64,000 nucleotides of DNA, taken from the NCBI GenBank assembly GCA_039889245.1, contig JAZGVH010000002.1:2604001-2668000 (forward strand). Reading direction: 5' to 3'. Each line of letters opens with the position of its first letter. The stretch's first letter is position 1. Under the pieces are notes generated by a model. That model ran no database searches. It had not been told where the DNA came from and worked only from the letters and a program-made list of their open reading frames with translations. The translations under genes and the position numbers were made by a program. The DNA is from Dermatophilaceae bacterium Soc4.6. GTDB lineage: Bacteria; Actinomycetota; Actinomycetes; Actinomycetales; Dermatophilaceae. Shown piece by piece: positions 19,314 through 28,320 of this stretch.

Positions 19314-19931
19314 TCACTGGAAGGGTGCGGGGTCTCCGGCACCGACGCGCGCGATCTCGGGCAGGCCCGAGGAGTAGTCGACGACGGTGGTCGGCACGGC
19401 CTCGCAGTCGCCGTCGACGACGACGTCGACCACGTGGTCGAGCTCGTCCTTGACCATCCAGCCCTCGGTCATCGCGTCGGTCGTGCCCGGCAGGATCAGG
19501 GTGGTCGACAGCAGCGGCTCACCGAGGGCCTCGAGGATCGCGCGGGTCACGGCGTGGTCGGGCAGGCGCACGCCGACAGTCTTCTTCTTCGGCTGGAGGA
19601 GACGCTTGGGCACCTCCTTGGTGGCGGGCAGGATGAACGTGTAGGGCCCCGGGGTGGCGGCCTTGACGGCCCGGAAGACGCGGTTGTCGATCTGCACCAG
19701 CTGCCCGAGCTGGGCGAAGTCGTGGCACACCAGCGTGTAGTGGTGCCGGTCGTCGAGGTGGCGGATGGCGGCCATCCGCTCCTTGCCCTCGACGTTGCCG
19801 ACCTGGCACCCGAGGGCGTAGCCGGAGTCGGTGGGGTAGGCGATCAGGGCCCCTGCCCGCAGCCGGTCGACGACCTGGGCGACCGCACGCGCCTGTGGGT
19901 CGTCGGGGTGGATGTCGATGAACCGGGCCAT
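19314..19931 (-). CDS. YrdC/Sua5-family protein (L-threonylcarbamoyladenylate synthase-like)
   Basis: 205-residue single-domain YrdC protein. Known family function: formation of threonylcarbamoyl-AMP for the t6A modification of tRNA, though YciO-type paralogues may do something else. Visible signatures are [19 protein letters not shown] near the N-terminus, [19 protein letters not shown] and [15 protein letters not shown]. There is no C-terminal Sua5 domain. KPKKKT-type basic residues follow the binding pocket, as in YciO proteins. The ATG at 19931 is 12 bp from the stop of the next gene. Confidence 0.85.
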   Translation of the reverse strand: MARFIDIHPDDPQARAVAQVVDRLRAGALIAYPTDSGYALGCQVGNVEGKERMAAIRHLDDRHHYTLVCHDFAQLGQLVQIDNRVFRAVKAATPGPYTFILPATKEVPKRLLQPKKKTVGVRLPDHAVTRAILEALGEPLLSTTLILPGTTDAMTEGWMVKDELDHVVDVVVDGDCEAVPTTVVDYSSGLPEIARVGAGDPAPFQ

Positions 19932-19943
19932 GACCAGGGCGCC

Positions 19944-20339
19944 TCAGGCCTTGTCGGGGACGACGACGTTGAGCAGCATCGAGACGACCGAGACGATGAC
20001 CGCGCCGAGCACGGCGTCCCAGAAGAAGCTGTCGACGGCGAAGACCAGCCCGAGGTGCGAGGCGAGCCACGCGGTGAGCTCGAGCATCAGCGCGTTGACG
20101 ACGACGGTGAACAGCCCGAGCGTCAGCCAGATCAGCGGCAGCGAGAAGAGCTTCACCACCGGCTTGATCGCCGCGTTGACCAGCCCGAAGACGAGCGCGA
20201 TGAGCACGATGGACACGACCGTCGCGGTCCAGGTCGAGCGCGGCGGGGCGAAGGTGATGCCGGCGACGACAGCCGAGGCGACCCAGAGGGCGACGGCGTT
20301 GACACCGGTCTTCAGGGCCAGCCGCGACAGGGTGCTCAT
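19944..20339 (-). CDS. Phage holin family IV-like membrane protein
   Basis: 131 residues with four predicted membrane helices and short loops ([71 protein letters not shown]). This is the widespread chromosomal 4-TMS protein annotated as phage holin family (Mycobacteriophage Hol superfamily); a lysis role is not shown. The gene is divergent from the aminotransferase gene, with 46 bp between start codons, and directly upstream of the YrdC gene. Confidence 0.8.
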   Translation of the reverse strand: MSTLSRLALKTGVNAVALWVASAVVAGITFAPPRSTWTATVVSIVLIALVFGLVNAAIKPVVKLFSLPLIWLTLGLFTVVVNALMLELTAWLASHLGLVFAVDSFFWDAVLGAVIVSVVSMLLNVVVPDKA

Positions 20340-20385
20340 GCGGCCATCCTGTCACGCGGGCACGGCGGCGCTACCGTGTCGTGTC

Positions 20386-21507
20386 ATGAGTGCTGACCTG
20401 AGCCGGACGTCCGGTGAGCCGCCCCTGACGCAGGCCGAGCAGGTGCGGCTGCGGGCCGCCCTCGGTGAGCTGCCGGCCTACGTGCCGGGCAAGCCGGCCG
20501 CCGCGGTGCCGGGGGTCGTGACCTACAAGGTCTCGAGCAACGAGAACCCCTACCCGCCGCTCGACGCGGTGCAGGCCGTCATCGCGGCCGCCGCGGGGGA
20601 GGTCAACCGCTACCCCGACATGGCGGTCGCCCTGCTGTCGTCGCGGATCGCGGCGGCGGTCGGTGTCGACCCGGGCAACATCGCGACCGGCACCGGCAGC
20701 GTCGCCGTGCTCGCGCACATCGTGCAGGCCATGTGCGACGCCGGCGACGAGGTCGTCTACGCGTGGCGCTCGTTCGAGGCCTACCCGATCGTCGTGGCCC
20801 TCGCTGGCGCGGTGTCCGTGCAGGTGCCGGTCGACGCCGACGCGCGCCACCGGCTGTCGGCGATGGCCGACGCCGTCACGGAGCGCACCAAGATCGTCAT
20901 CGTCTGCTCGCCCAACAACCCCACCGGCACGGTGGTCCACCGCGACGAGCTGGACGCCTTCCTGGCGCGGGTGCCGAGCTCGGTGCTCGTGGTGCTCGAC
21001 GAGGCCTACCTCGAGTTCGTCGCCGACCCCGAGGCGCCCGACGCGGTCGACGTGTGGAGGGCCCACCCCAACGTGCTGGTCCTGCGGACCTTCTCCAAGG
21101 CCTACGGCCTGGCGGGCCTGCGGGTCGGCTACGCCGTCGCGCACCCCCGGATGGCGACGGCGCTGCGGCAGACGGCGACGCCCTTCGGGGTCAGCTCGAT
21201 CGCGCAGGCGGCGGCGGTCGCCTCCCTCGATGCCGTCGACGAGCTCACCGTCCGCGTCGAGGCCATCGTCGCGGAGCGCACGCGCATGGCGGCGGCGCTC
21301 GAGGGCCAGGGGTGGACGCTGTCGGCGAGCGAGGCGAACTTCGTGTGGTTCCCCATCGGCGCCGACTCGGCGGCCTTCGCCGCCGCCTGCGACGCCGCCG
21401 GTCTCGTCGTCCGGCGCTACGGCGACGACGGGGTGCGGGTGACGGTGGCCGAGCCCGAGGCGAACGACCGGCTCCTCGAGGTCGCGGCGGCGTTCGGCGC
21501 GCGGTAG
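20386..21507 (+). CDS. HisC/Pat-like PLP aminotransferase
   Basis: 373-residue fold-type I aminotransferase of the histidinol-phosphate family. Lys238 in [17 protein letters not shown] forms the PLP aldimine. LDEAYLEF supplies the PLP-binding Asp205, and the N-terminal [13 protein letters not shown] loop is typical. Actinobacterial Pat (aromatic amino-acid transaminase) and HisC2 share these features, and no his genes are adjacent, so phenylalanine/aromatic transamination is as likely as histidine synthesis. The ATG at 20386 starts after the divergent promoter region. The 2-oxoacid dehydrogenase operon starts 153 bp downstream, which would fit amino-acid turnover. Confidence 0.85.
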   Translation: MSADLSRTSGEPPLTQAEQVRLRAALGELPAYVPGKPAAAVPGVVTYKVSSNENPYPPLDAVQAVIAAAAGEVNRYPDMAVALLSSRIAAAVGVDPGNIATGTGSVAVLAHIVQAMCDAGDEVVYAWRSFEAYPIVVALAGAVSVQVPVDADARHRLSAMADAVTERTKIVIVCSPNNPTGTVVHRDELDAFLARVPSSVLVVLDEAYLEFVADPEAPDAVDVWRAHPNVLVLRTFSKAYGLAGLRVGYAVAHPRMATALRQTATPFGVSSIAQAAAVASLDAVDELTVRVEAIVAERTRMAAALEGQGWTLSASEANFVWFPIGADSAAFAAACDAAGLVVRRYGDDGVRVTVAEPEANDRLLEVAAAFGAR

Positions 21508-21660
21508 CGGCGGGGGGATACATTAACCGGGAACGGCTCAACGGTGAGTGCGGTCACACCACGTCCGCGCCTGCCCATCCCCGAAGCCCTGCGCACCACG
21601 GTGACCCCGGGAGCGCGCGGCCCGACCGCCGGTCTGACCGACCGGCAGCAAGGAGTGACG

Positions 21661-22869
21661 GTGAGCGCCGACCCTGACACCACGACCGCAGACACCACGA
21701 CGGCACCGATCACGGCGGCCGACCTCACGGCGGGTGTTCCCGCCGTCGGTGACGGTGGCCCCGAGATGATCCAGCTGCTGACGCCCGAGGGTCAGCGGGT
21801 CGAGGGCGGGACCGACGCCGCCGACTACACGGCATACGTCGACGCCCTCAGCGACGAGGAGCTGCGCGGCTTCTACCGCGACCTCGTGCTCATCCGCCGG
21901 GTCGACACCGAGGCGACTGCCCTGCAGCGCCAGGGCGAGCTCGGCATCTGGGCCAGCCTGCTCGGCCAGGAGGCGGCGCAGGTCGGCTCCGGCCGCGCGC
22001 TCGCCCCCCAGGACCACGCCTTCCCGACCTACCGCGAGCACGGCGTGGCGTGGTGCCGCGGCGTCGACCCGCTCAACCTGCTCGGCATGTTCCGCGGCGT
22101 CAACAACGGCGGGTGGGACCCGGCCGAGAAGAACTTCCATCTCTACACGATCATCATCGGCGCGCAGACCCTGCACGCCACGGGCTACGCGATGGGCATC
22201 CAGCGCGACGGCGCGGTCGGCACGGGCGACCCCGATCGCGACGCCGCGGTCATCGCGTACTTCGGCGACGGGGCCACGGCCCAGGGCGACGTCAGCGAGG
22301 CCTTCACCTTCGCCGCGGTGATGAACGCTCCCGTCGTCTTCTTCTGCCAGAACAACCAGTGGGCGATCTCCGAGCCGAGTGAGCGCCAGACCCGCATCCC
22401 TCTCTACCAGCGCGCCCGCGGCTTCGGCTTCCCCGGGGTGCGGGTCGACGGCAACGACGTGCTGGCCGTGTACGCGGTGACGAAGCACGCGCTCGAGGAG
22501 GCCCGCTCCGGCCAGGGCCCGTTCCTCGTCGAGGCCTACACCTACCGCATGGGCGCGCACACGACGAGCGACGACCCCACGAAGTACCGCGTCTCGGCCG
22601 ACGTCGAGGTGTGGAAGCTGCGCGACCCGATCGCCCGCTTCAAGGCGTGGCTGGCGCGCGAGGGCCGGGCCGACTCGACCTTCTTCGACGCCGTGGAGGC
22701 GCAGGCCGACGAGCTCGCCCTGCACGTGCGTCGAGGCACTCTCGAGATGCCCGACCCCGACGCACCGTCGATGTTCGACCACGTCTACGTCGAGCCGCAC
22801 CCCCTGCTGGCTGCGGAGAGGGAGCAGTTCGTCGCCTACCACGCCTCGTTCGAGGGGAGCCACTCATGA
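21661..22869 (+). CDS. 2-oxoacid dehydrogenase E1 component, alpha subunit
   Basis: 402-residue thiamine-diphosphate E1alpha subunit of a pyruvate or branched-chain 2-oxoacid dehydrogenase. The TPP motif runs from GDGATAQGD (202-210) to the paired Asn in CQNNQWAIS (231-232). The phosphorylation-loop region YRMGAHTTSDDPTKYR is conserved. The GTG at 21661 has AAGGAG upstream; an earlier GTG at 21544 would add a Pro/Arg-rich leader. The gene overlaps E1beta by ATGA. The separate alpha and beta subunits exclude the AceE-type enzyme; branched-chain substrates are plausible but unproven. Confidence 0.9.
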   Translation: MSADPDTTTADTTTAPITAADLTAGVPAVGDGGPEMIQLLTPEGQRVEGGTDAADYTAYVDALSDEELRGFYRDLVLIRRVDTEATALQRQGELGIWASLLGQEAAQVGSGRALAPQDHAFPTYREHGVAWCRGVDPLNLLGMFRGVNNGGWDPAEKNFHLYTIIIGAQTLHATGYAMGIQRDGAVGTGDPDRDAAVIAYFGDGATAQGDVSEAFTFAAVMNAPVVFFCQNNQWAISEPSERQTRIPLYQRARGFGFPGVRVDGNDVLAVYAVTKHALEEARSGQGPFLVEAYTYRMGAHTTSDDPTKYRVSADVEVWKLRDPIARFKAWLAREGRADSTFFDAVEAQADELALHVRRGTLEMPDPDAPSMFDHVYVEPHPLLAAEREQFVAYHASFEGSHS

Positions 22870-23840
22870 CGCAGCTGACCATCGCGAAGGCGCTGACCAA
22901 CGGCCTGCGCGCCGCCATGGAGAAGGACCCCAAGGTCGTGCTCATGGGGGAGGACATCGGCAAGCTCGGTGGCGTCTTCCGGGTCACCGAGGGCCTGCAG
23001 AAGGACTTCGGTGAGGAGCGCGTCATCGACACCCCGCTCGCCGAAGCCGGCATCGTCGGCACGGCGGTGGGTCTCGCCCTGCGCGGCTACCGCCCCGTCG
23101 TCGAGATCCAGTTCGACGGGTTCGTCTACCCGGCGTTCGACCACATCGTCAGCCAGGTCGCCAAGATGCGCGCGCGCAGCCTGGGTACGGTGGCGATGCC
23201 GATCGTCATCCGCATCCCCGTCGGTGGCGGCATCGGCGCGGTCGAGCACCACAGCGAGTCCAACGAGGCCTACTTCACGCACACGGCCGGGCTCAAGGTC
23301 GTCTGCGTCTCCAACCCCGAGGACGCCTACTGGGGCATCCAGCAGGCCATCGCCACCGACGACCCGGTCGTCTTCTACGAGCCCAAGCGTCGCTACTGGG
23401 ACAAGGGCGAGGTCGGCATCGACGCGCCCACCCGCGGGCTCTGGTCGGCGGCCGTCGCCCGCGAGGGCACCGACTGCACGGTCGTCGCCTACGGCCCGAT
23501 GGTCAAGACCTGTCTGCAGGCCGCCCAGGCCGCGGCCGAGGAGGGCCGCAGCCTCGAGGTGGTCGACCTGCGCTCGCTCTCGCCGCTCGACCTCGACACC
23601 CTCTGCGCGTCGGTCGAGAAGACCGGCCGCATGGTCGTCGTGCACGAGGCGTCGACCAGCGGCGGCCTCGGCGCCGAGATCGCCGCGGCGGTCACGCAGC
23701 GCAGCTTCCACCACCTCGAGGCGCCCGTGCTGCGCGTCGGCGGCTACAACCTGCCCTACCCGCCCAGCCGGCTCGAGGAGGACTTCCTCCCCGACCTCGA
23801 CCGCGTGCTCGACGGTGTCGACCGCGCGCTCGCCTTCTGA
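22866..23840 (+). CDS. 2-oxoacid dehydrogenase E1 component, beta subunit
   Basis: 324 residues with the transketolase pyrimidine-binding domain (MGEDIGKLGGVFRVTEGL, DTPLAEAGIVGTAVGLAL, GGIGAVEHHSE) and the transketolase C-terminal domain (VVDLRSLSPLDLDTL, VHEASTSGGLGAEIAA). It pairs with the preceding alpha subunit as an alpha2beta2 E1 enzyme. The start overlaps the alpha stop as ATGA. E2 follows after 29 bp. Confidence 0.92.
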   Translation: MTQLTIAKALTNGLRAAMEKDPKVVLMGEDIGKLGGVFRVTEGLQKDFGEERVIDTPLAEAGIVGTAVGLALRGYRPVVEIQFDGFVYPAFDHIVSQVAKMRARSLGTVAMPIVIRIPVGGGIGAVEHHSESNEAYFTHTAGLKVVCVSNPEDAYWGIQQAIATDDPVVFYEPKRRYWDKGEVGIDAPTRGLWSAAVAREGTDCTVVAYGPMVKTCLQAAQAAAEEGRSLEVVDLRSLSPLDLDTLCASVEKTGRMVVVHEASTSGGLGAEIAAAVTQRSFHHLEAPVLRVGGYNLPYPPSRLEEDFLPDLDRVLDGVDRALAF

Positions 23841-23869
23841 CGACCTACTGAGACAAGGGATTCCACGAC

Positions 23870-25312
23870 ATGGCGCTCCATAGCTTCCGCCTGCCCGACC
23901 CCGGTGAGGGCCTCACCGAGGCCGAGGTCGTCACGTGGCGGGTCGCCGTCGGTGACACCGTCAAGGTCAACGACGTGGTCGTCGAGATCGAGACCGCGAA
24001 GTCGCTCGTCGAGCTGCCCGTGCCCTTCGCGGGCACGGTGACCGCGCTGCTCGTCGACGAGGGGGCGACCGTCGAGGTCGGCACGACGATCATCACGATC
24101 GAGGACGGCATCGGTGCCGCCGAGCCCGTCGAGCCTGCCCCGCCCGTGCCTGTCGCCGTGCCCGTGGTCGTGCCCGTGGCGGCGGACACCGTCGAGGAGG
24201 CCATCGAGGAGGGCAAGATCGGGGGCACCACCTCGACCGGCCGCACCGCTGTCCTCGTCGGCTACGGCGTCAAGCAGACCGAGGCCAAGCGGCGTCCCCG
24301 CAAGGGTGCCCCGGAGTCACCCCCACCATCCGGTATGCCGCCTGCCGCCGTCGCACCAACCGCCCCCGTCGCGCCACCCACCCCCGTCGCGTCATCCGCC
24401 CGGGCACTGGCCAAGCCGCCGGTCCGCAAGCTGGCCAAGGACCGCGGGATCGACCTGCGCGACGTCACGGCGACCGGAGCGGGCGGCCTCGTCACCCGGG
24501 CCGACCTCGAGGCCCACACCCCCGGGACCGTCCCCGCGCCACAGCTCGAAGACCTTCGAGCTGAGGCGACCCCGGCCCCGACCCCCACCCCGAACCAGCG
24601 CGAGACCCGGATCCCGGTCAAGGGTGTCCGCAAGATGACCGCTCAGGCGATGGTCGGCTCGGCCTTCACGGCCCCGCACGTGACGATGTTCAACACCATC
24701 GACGTGACCGCGACGATGCAGCTCGTGGCCCGGCTCAAGGCCGACCGCGAGTTCCGAGACGTCAAGGTCACCCCGATGCTGGTCCTTGCCAAGGCCCTGC
24801 TCGTCGCCATCCGCCGCAACCCCGGGATGAACGCCGTCTGGGACGAGCAGGCGCAGGAGATCGTGGTCAAGCACTACGTCAACCTCGGCATCGCCGCCGC
24901 GACGCCACGCGGCCTCGTGGTGCCCAACGTCAAGGACGCCGACCAGATGTCGATGCTGCACCTGGCGCAGGAGATCGGGGCCCTCACCGAGACCGCGCGC
25001 TCCGGCCGCACCCAGCCGGCGCAGATGAGCGGTGGCACGATCACCATCACCAACGTCGGCGTCTTCGGCATCGACACGGGCACCCCGATCATCAACCCGG
25101 GCGAGAGCGCCATCGTCGCCTTCGGGGCCGTCAGGAAGCAGCCGTGGGTCGTGACCGACGCGGACGGCGACGACCAGCTCGCCATCCGTCAGGTCACCAC
25201 GCTCGCCGTCTCGTTCGACCACCGACTCATCGACGGGGAGCTCGGCAGCCGCTTCCTCGCCGACCTGTCGGCGCTGCTCGAGGACCCGAGCCGGGGGCTG
25301 GTCTGGGGCTGA
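23870..25312 (+). CDS. 2-oxoacid dehydrogenase E2 component (dihydrolipoamide acyltransferase)
   Basis: 480 residues. One lipoyl domain carries Lys44 in EIETAKSLVELP. A long Pro/Ala/Val linker and a peripheral-subunit-binding domain follow (KPPVRKLAKDRGIDL, TGAGGLVTRADLE). The catalytic domain ends in SFDHRLIDG, with catalytic His451 and Asp455. The ATG at 23870 has AAGGGA 9 bases upstream. No E3 gene is present, so the cell's general dihydrolipoamide dehydrogenase must be shared. Convergent with the gamma-glutamyltransferase gene (13 bp gap). Confidence 0.92.
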   Translation: MALHSFRLPDPGEGLTEAEVVTWRVAVGDTVKVNDVVVEIETAKSLVELPVPFAGTVTALLVDEGATVEVGTTIITIEDGIGAAEPVEPAPPVPVAVPVVVPVAADTVEEAIEEGKIGGTTSTGRTAVLVGYGVKQTEAKRRPRKGAPESPPPSGMPPAAVAPTAPVAPPTPVASSARALAKPPVRKLAKDRGIDLRDVTATGAGGLVTRADLEAHTPGTVPAPQLEDLRAEATPAPTPTPNQRETRIPVKGVRKMTAQAMVGSAFTAPHVTMFNTIDVTATMQLVARLKADREFRDVKVTPMLVLAKALLVAIRRNPGMNAVWDEQAQEIVVKHYVNLGIAAATPRGLVVPNVKDADQMSMLHLAQEIGALTETARSGRTQPAQMSGGTITITNVGVFGIDTGTPIINPGESAIVAFGAVRKQPWVVTDADGDDQLAIRQVTTLAVSFDHRLIDGELGSRFLADLSALLEDPSRGLVWG

Positions 25313-25325
25313 GTCACCCCACGCC

Positions 25326-27116
25326 TCAGCGCCCGACGGCGTAGCCCTGCATCCCGCGGGGGTTCGCTCCCGCCCTCAGGATGCCGTCGGGCGAGCGGGT
25401 CACGGCACAGAGCCGGCCCAGCGACCACGGGCCGGCCACGGTGACCGCGTGTCCCCGCGCCTCGAGGTCGGCGACCCCTGCGGCGCCGACCCGCGACTCC
25501 ACCACCACCCCGCCGGGCTGCCGGCCTCGGGGATAGAACGACCCGGTGAACCCGATGGAGTGGAAGGCCGGTGCGTCGATGGCCGCCTGGAGCGACTGCC
25601 CCTGCACCAGCGTGCGCAGCAGCAGGAGCAGCTGCCACTGGTCCTGCTGGTCACCACCGGGGCTCCCGCAGGCCAGGTATGGAACGCCGTCGCGCAGCAC
25701 GAGCGTCGGGGTCAGCGTCGTGCGGGGCCGCTTCCCGGGCGCGAGCGACGACGCCAGCCCGTCCTCGAGCCAGAACATCTGCATCCGGCTGCCCAGGCAG
25801 AAGCCGAGGCCGGGGATCGTCGGCGAGCTCTGCAGCCAGCCGCCGCTCGGGGTCGCCGACACCATGTTGCCGGCCCGGTCGACGACGTCGACGTGGCACG
25901 TGTCACCGCGGGTCGCGCCCGACGCCGCGACCGTGGGCTCCCCGACGGTCGCGTCGACGCGCGCTGCGTGCGTCTCGGCTCCGCCGCCGCCCAGCACGAA
26001 GGACGCCAGTCGCGGCACCCGACCGTCGGGTCGTCCCGGCCGGATGCCGAGGTCGGCGCGTTCGCCGACGAGACCTGCTCGCTCGCGGGCGTAGCCGGTC
26101 GACAGCAGCGCCTGCATCGGCTCGTCACCGCTGCCGTACCACGCCTCACGGTCGGCCGCGGCGAGGTTGAAGGTCTCGACGACCGCGTGAATACCGCTGG
26201 CGGACAGCAGGTCGAGGTCCGCAGGGTCACCGAGGGCGTCGAGCGTCCCCAGCACCTGCAGCAACGTCGGACCCTGCCCCCACGGGCCCGTCTTGGCGAC
26301 GGTGTGGCCCTGCCACTCCAGCGTGGTCGCAGGCTCCCAGGTCGCCTCCCACCCGGCGAGGTCGGCACCGGTGAGCAGGCCGGCGTGCCGCTCACCGGAC
26401 GAGTCACGAAAGGGCCTGCGCGAGAACGCATCCACGGCTTCGGCGACAAAGCCCTGCGACCAGGCCCGCCGGGCCGCGTCCACCTGTCCCACCCGGTCGG
26501 AGCCGCCGGCCTCGCCCTCGGCGACGATCCGCTCGAGGGTGTCGGCCCACTGCGGGTTGCAGAAGAGGGCCCCGGCCGTCGGCGCCCTCCCTGCGGCCAG
26601 CCACAGCCGAGCCGACGGGGTCCAGTCGTCGGTGAAGAGCTCACGCACCGCGTCCACCGTGGCGGACACCTGCGCGAGCAGGGGGTGCCCGTGTCGCGCG
26701 TAGCCGATGGCGGGCTCGAGCACCTGGCGCAACGACTGCGTGCCGTGGTCCCGCAGCAGGAGCAGCCAGGCGTCGAACGCGCCGGGCACCGTGGCGGCGA
26801 GGGGGCCCGAGCCGGGCACCAGCGACAGCCCCTCATCGGTGTAGTGGGCGATGGTCGCCGCAGCAGGGGCCGGCCCCTGCCCGCAGAGCACGCGTGGCGT
26901 CGGGTCACCCGCCGTCACGACGATGGCGGGCAGGTCGCCCCCGGGGCCGTTGAGGTGCGGCTCGACCACCTGCAGCACGAAGCCGGCGCAGACCGCCGCG
27001 TCGAAGGCGTTGCCCCCGCGCTCGAGCACCCCCATCGCCGACTGCGACGCGAGCCAGTGCGTCGACGACACCATGCCGAAGGTGCCCTCGAGGGTCGGGC
27101 GGGTCGTGAAGCTCAC
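25326..27116 (-). CDS. Gamma-glutamyltransferase family protein
   Basis: 596-residue Ntn-hydrolase of the gamma-glutamyltranspeptidase family. Signatures are GGNAFDAAVCAGFVLQVVEP, NGPGGDLPAIV and the cleavage/nucleophile region RGDTCHVDVVDRAGNMVS, where the Thr of DTCH is the expected nucleophile. No signal peptide is visible. The protein may therefore be a cytoplasmic acylase-like member and not a secreted glutathione-degrading enzyme. The start is a GTG at 27116, 7 bp after the DUF1330 stop, so the genes are cotranscribed. Confidence 0.87.
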   Translation of the reverse strand: MSFTTRPTLEGTFGMVSSTHWLASQSAMGVLERGGNAFDAAVCAGFVLQVVEPHLNGPGGDLPAIVVTAGDPTPRVLCGQGPAPAAATIAHYTDEGLSLVPGSGPLAATVPGAFDAWLLLLRDHGTQSLRQVLEPAIGYARHGHPLLAQVSATVDAVRELFTDDWTPSARLWLAAGRAPTAGALFCNPQWADTLERIVAEGEAGGSDRVGQVDAARRAWSQGFVAEAVDAFSRRPFRDSSGERHAGLLTGADLAGWEATWEPATTLEWQGHTVAKTGPWGQGPTLLQVLGTLDALGDPADLDLLSASGIHAVVETFNLAAADREAWYGSGDEPMQALLSTGYARERAGLVGERADLGIRPGRPDGRVPRLASFVLGGGGAETHAARVDATVGEPTVAASGATRGDTCHVDVVDRAGNMVSATPSGGWLQSSPTIPGLGFCLGSRMQMFWLEDGLASSLAPGKRPRTTLTPTLVLRDGVPYLACGSPGGDQQDQWQLLLLLRTLVQGQSLQAAIDAPAFHSIGFTGSFYPRGRQPGGVVVESRVGAAGVADLEARGHAVTVAGPWSLGRLCAVTRSPDGILRAGANPRGMQGYAVGR

Positions 27117-27123
27117 GCCCTGG

Positions 27124-27414
27124 TCACTCCACCCCGGGCACGATCCTCATGTCCCTCACGGCGCCACCGTCGAGGGCGGCGAGCGCCTCCTGGTAGGCCG
27201 GGCTGTCGTGCGCCGCCCGGGCGGCGTCCACCGAGTCGAAGCGGAGCACGACGGTGCGGGTGGCCTCGCCGGCTTCATACGTCTGCTCGGGCAGCCCGCG
27301 GGCCACGAAGGTGCCCCCGGCATCCCTCAGGGCGGGTCCCGCCAGCTCGGCGTAGGCCGCGACCTTGGCCTCGTCGGTGATCTCACGGTAGATGCTGATC
27401 CAGTAGGCGCTCAT
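27124..27414 (-). CDS. DUF1330 domain protein
   Basis: 96-residue small alpha/beta ferredoxin-like fold protein. The sequence MSAYWISIYREITDEAKVAA, then AGGTFVARG and VVLRFDSVDAARAAHDSPAY, matches DUF1330 well. The family function is unknown; members are soluble dimers resembling monooxygenase ABM domains. The ATG at 27414 lies between the GDSL hydrolase and gamma-glutamyltransferase genes in one apparent operon. Confidence 0.85.
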   Translation of the reverse strand: MSAYWISIYREITDEAKVAAYAELAGPALRDAGGTFVARGLPEQTYEAGEATRTVVLRFDSVDAARAAHDSPAYQEALAALDGGAVRDMRIVPGVE

Positions 27415-27442
27415 GCCCCCATCCTCGCCGACCCGGGGCCCC

Positions 27443-28225
27443 TCACGAAAGCAGCATCGCCAGCTCGTGCGCGACGGCCTGCATCCCGGCGGCACTCGGG
27501 TGGTAAGAGGCGGGGATCCGGGCCGGTGACGTCTCGAAGCCGAAGACCCAGGGGTCGTCGGCCCCCAGCGCGTGTCGGCGGCTGAGCGCGGAGGCGCGGA
27601 CGAGCTCGGCCGCTGTGCGGGCCGCCGCCTGCTCGAAGGCGGTCTCGAGCGCGGACTGGATGCGCAGGAAGGTCGCGAGGTCGCCTGTGTCGAACGGGGC
27701 GTCGTCGGCGCTGTGCTCGTCGACGACGGTCAGGTAGTCGACCAGCACGACCCGAGCCGTGGGAGCAGCCCGGCGCACGGCCTCGACGACCTGCACCAGA
27801 CCTGCGGCCGCCGCCGCCGTCGAGGCGGGCGTCGGCTCGGTCACGCCCGCCCCCAGCTGCTGCTCGAGCACCGCGACCATCGGGTGGTGGGGGTCATGGC
27901 GTCGCCAGGAGGCCGAGAGCATCGACCCGAGATAGTACAGGTCGTTGCCGCCCGCGGTCACCGTCACGACGTCGGCCTCCGCCGGCACCCCGGCCAGCTG
28001 CGGCGCGAAGGTCGTGCCGTCCATGGTGACCTGCGCCTCCCGCAGGATGCTCGCGGTCGTCGCCCCCGACACGGTCAGGTCGACGAGCCCGGCCCCCAGC
28101 GCCCCGGCGAGCAGGTGCGGGTAGTTGTGCAGGGACCGCAGGGCGGCGACGTCGGCATACGGCGGGAGACCGGGGCCGGCGGCGAACGAGCTGCCGAGGG
28201 CCGTGATCAGCAGGGGAGAGGGCAC
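27443..28225 (-). CDS. SGNH/GDSL hydrolase
   Basis: 260-residue esterase/lipase-like hydrolase. Block I is ITALGSSFAAGPG, with Ser in GSSF as the expected nucleophile. Block III is TAGGNDLYYLG and the C-terminal His lies in SYHPSAAGMQ. The GTG at 28225 has a GGGAG ribosome site 8 bases upstream and is preferred to the longer form starting at 28273. There is no clear signal peptide. It heads the operon with DUF1330 and the gamma-glutamyltransferase family gene. Confidence 0.85.
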   Translation of the reverse strand: MPSPLLITALGSSFAAGPGLPPYADVAALRSLHNYPHLLAGALGAGLVDLTVSGATTASILREAQVTMDGTTFAPQLAGVPAEADVVTVTAGGNDLYYLGSMLSASWRRHDPHHPMVAVLEQQLGAGVTEPTPASTAAAAAGLVQVVEAVRRAAPTARVVLVDYLTVVDEHSADDAPFDTGDLATFLRIQSALETAFEQAAARTAAELVRASALSRRHALGADDPWVFGFETSPARIPASYHPSAAGMQAVAHELAMLLS

Positions 28226-28320
28226 GAGCGATGCTCCCACCGACTTGGACAGCGGCGCCCGCAGGGGCGACACTCGAGGAGGCCGGCAACCCGGTCGTCC
28301 CGCTGAACAGGAGTCCTGCT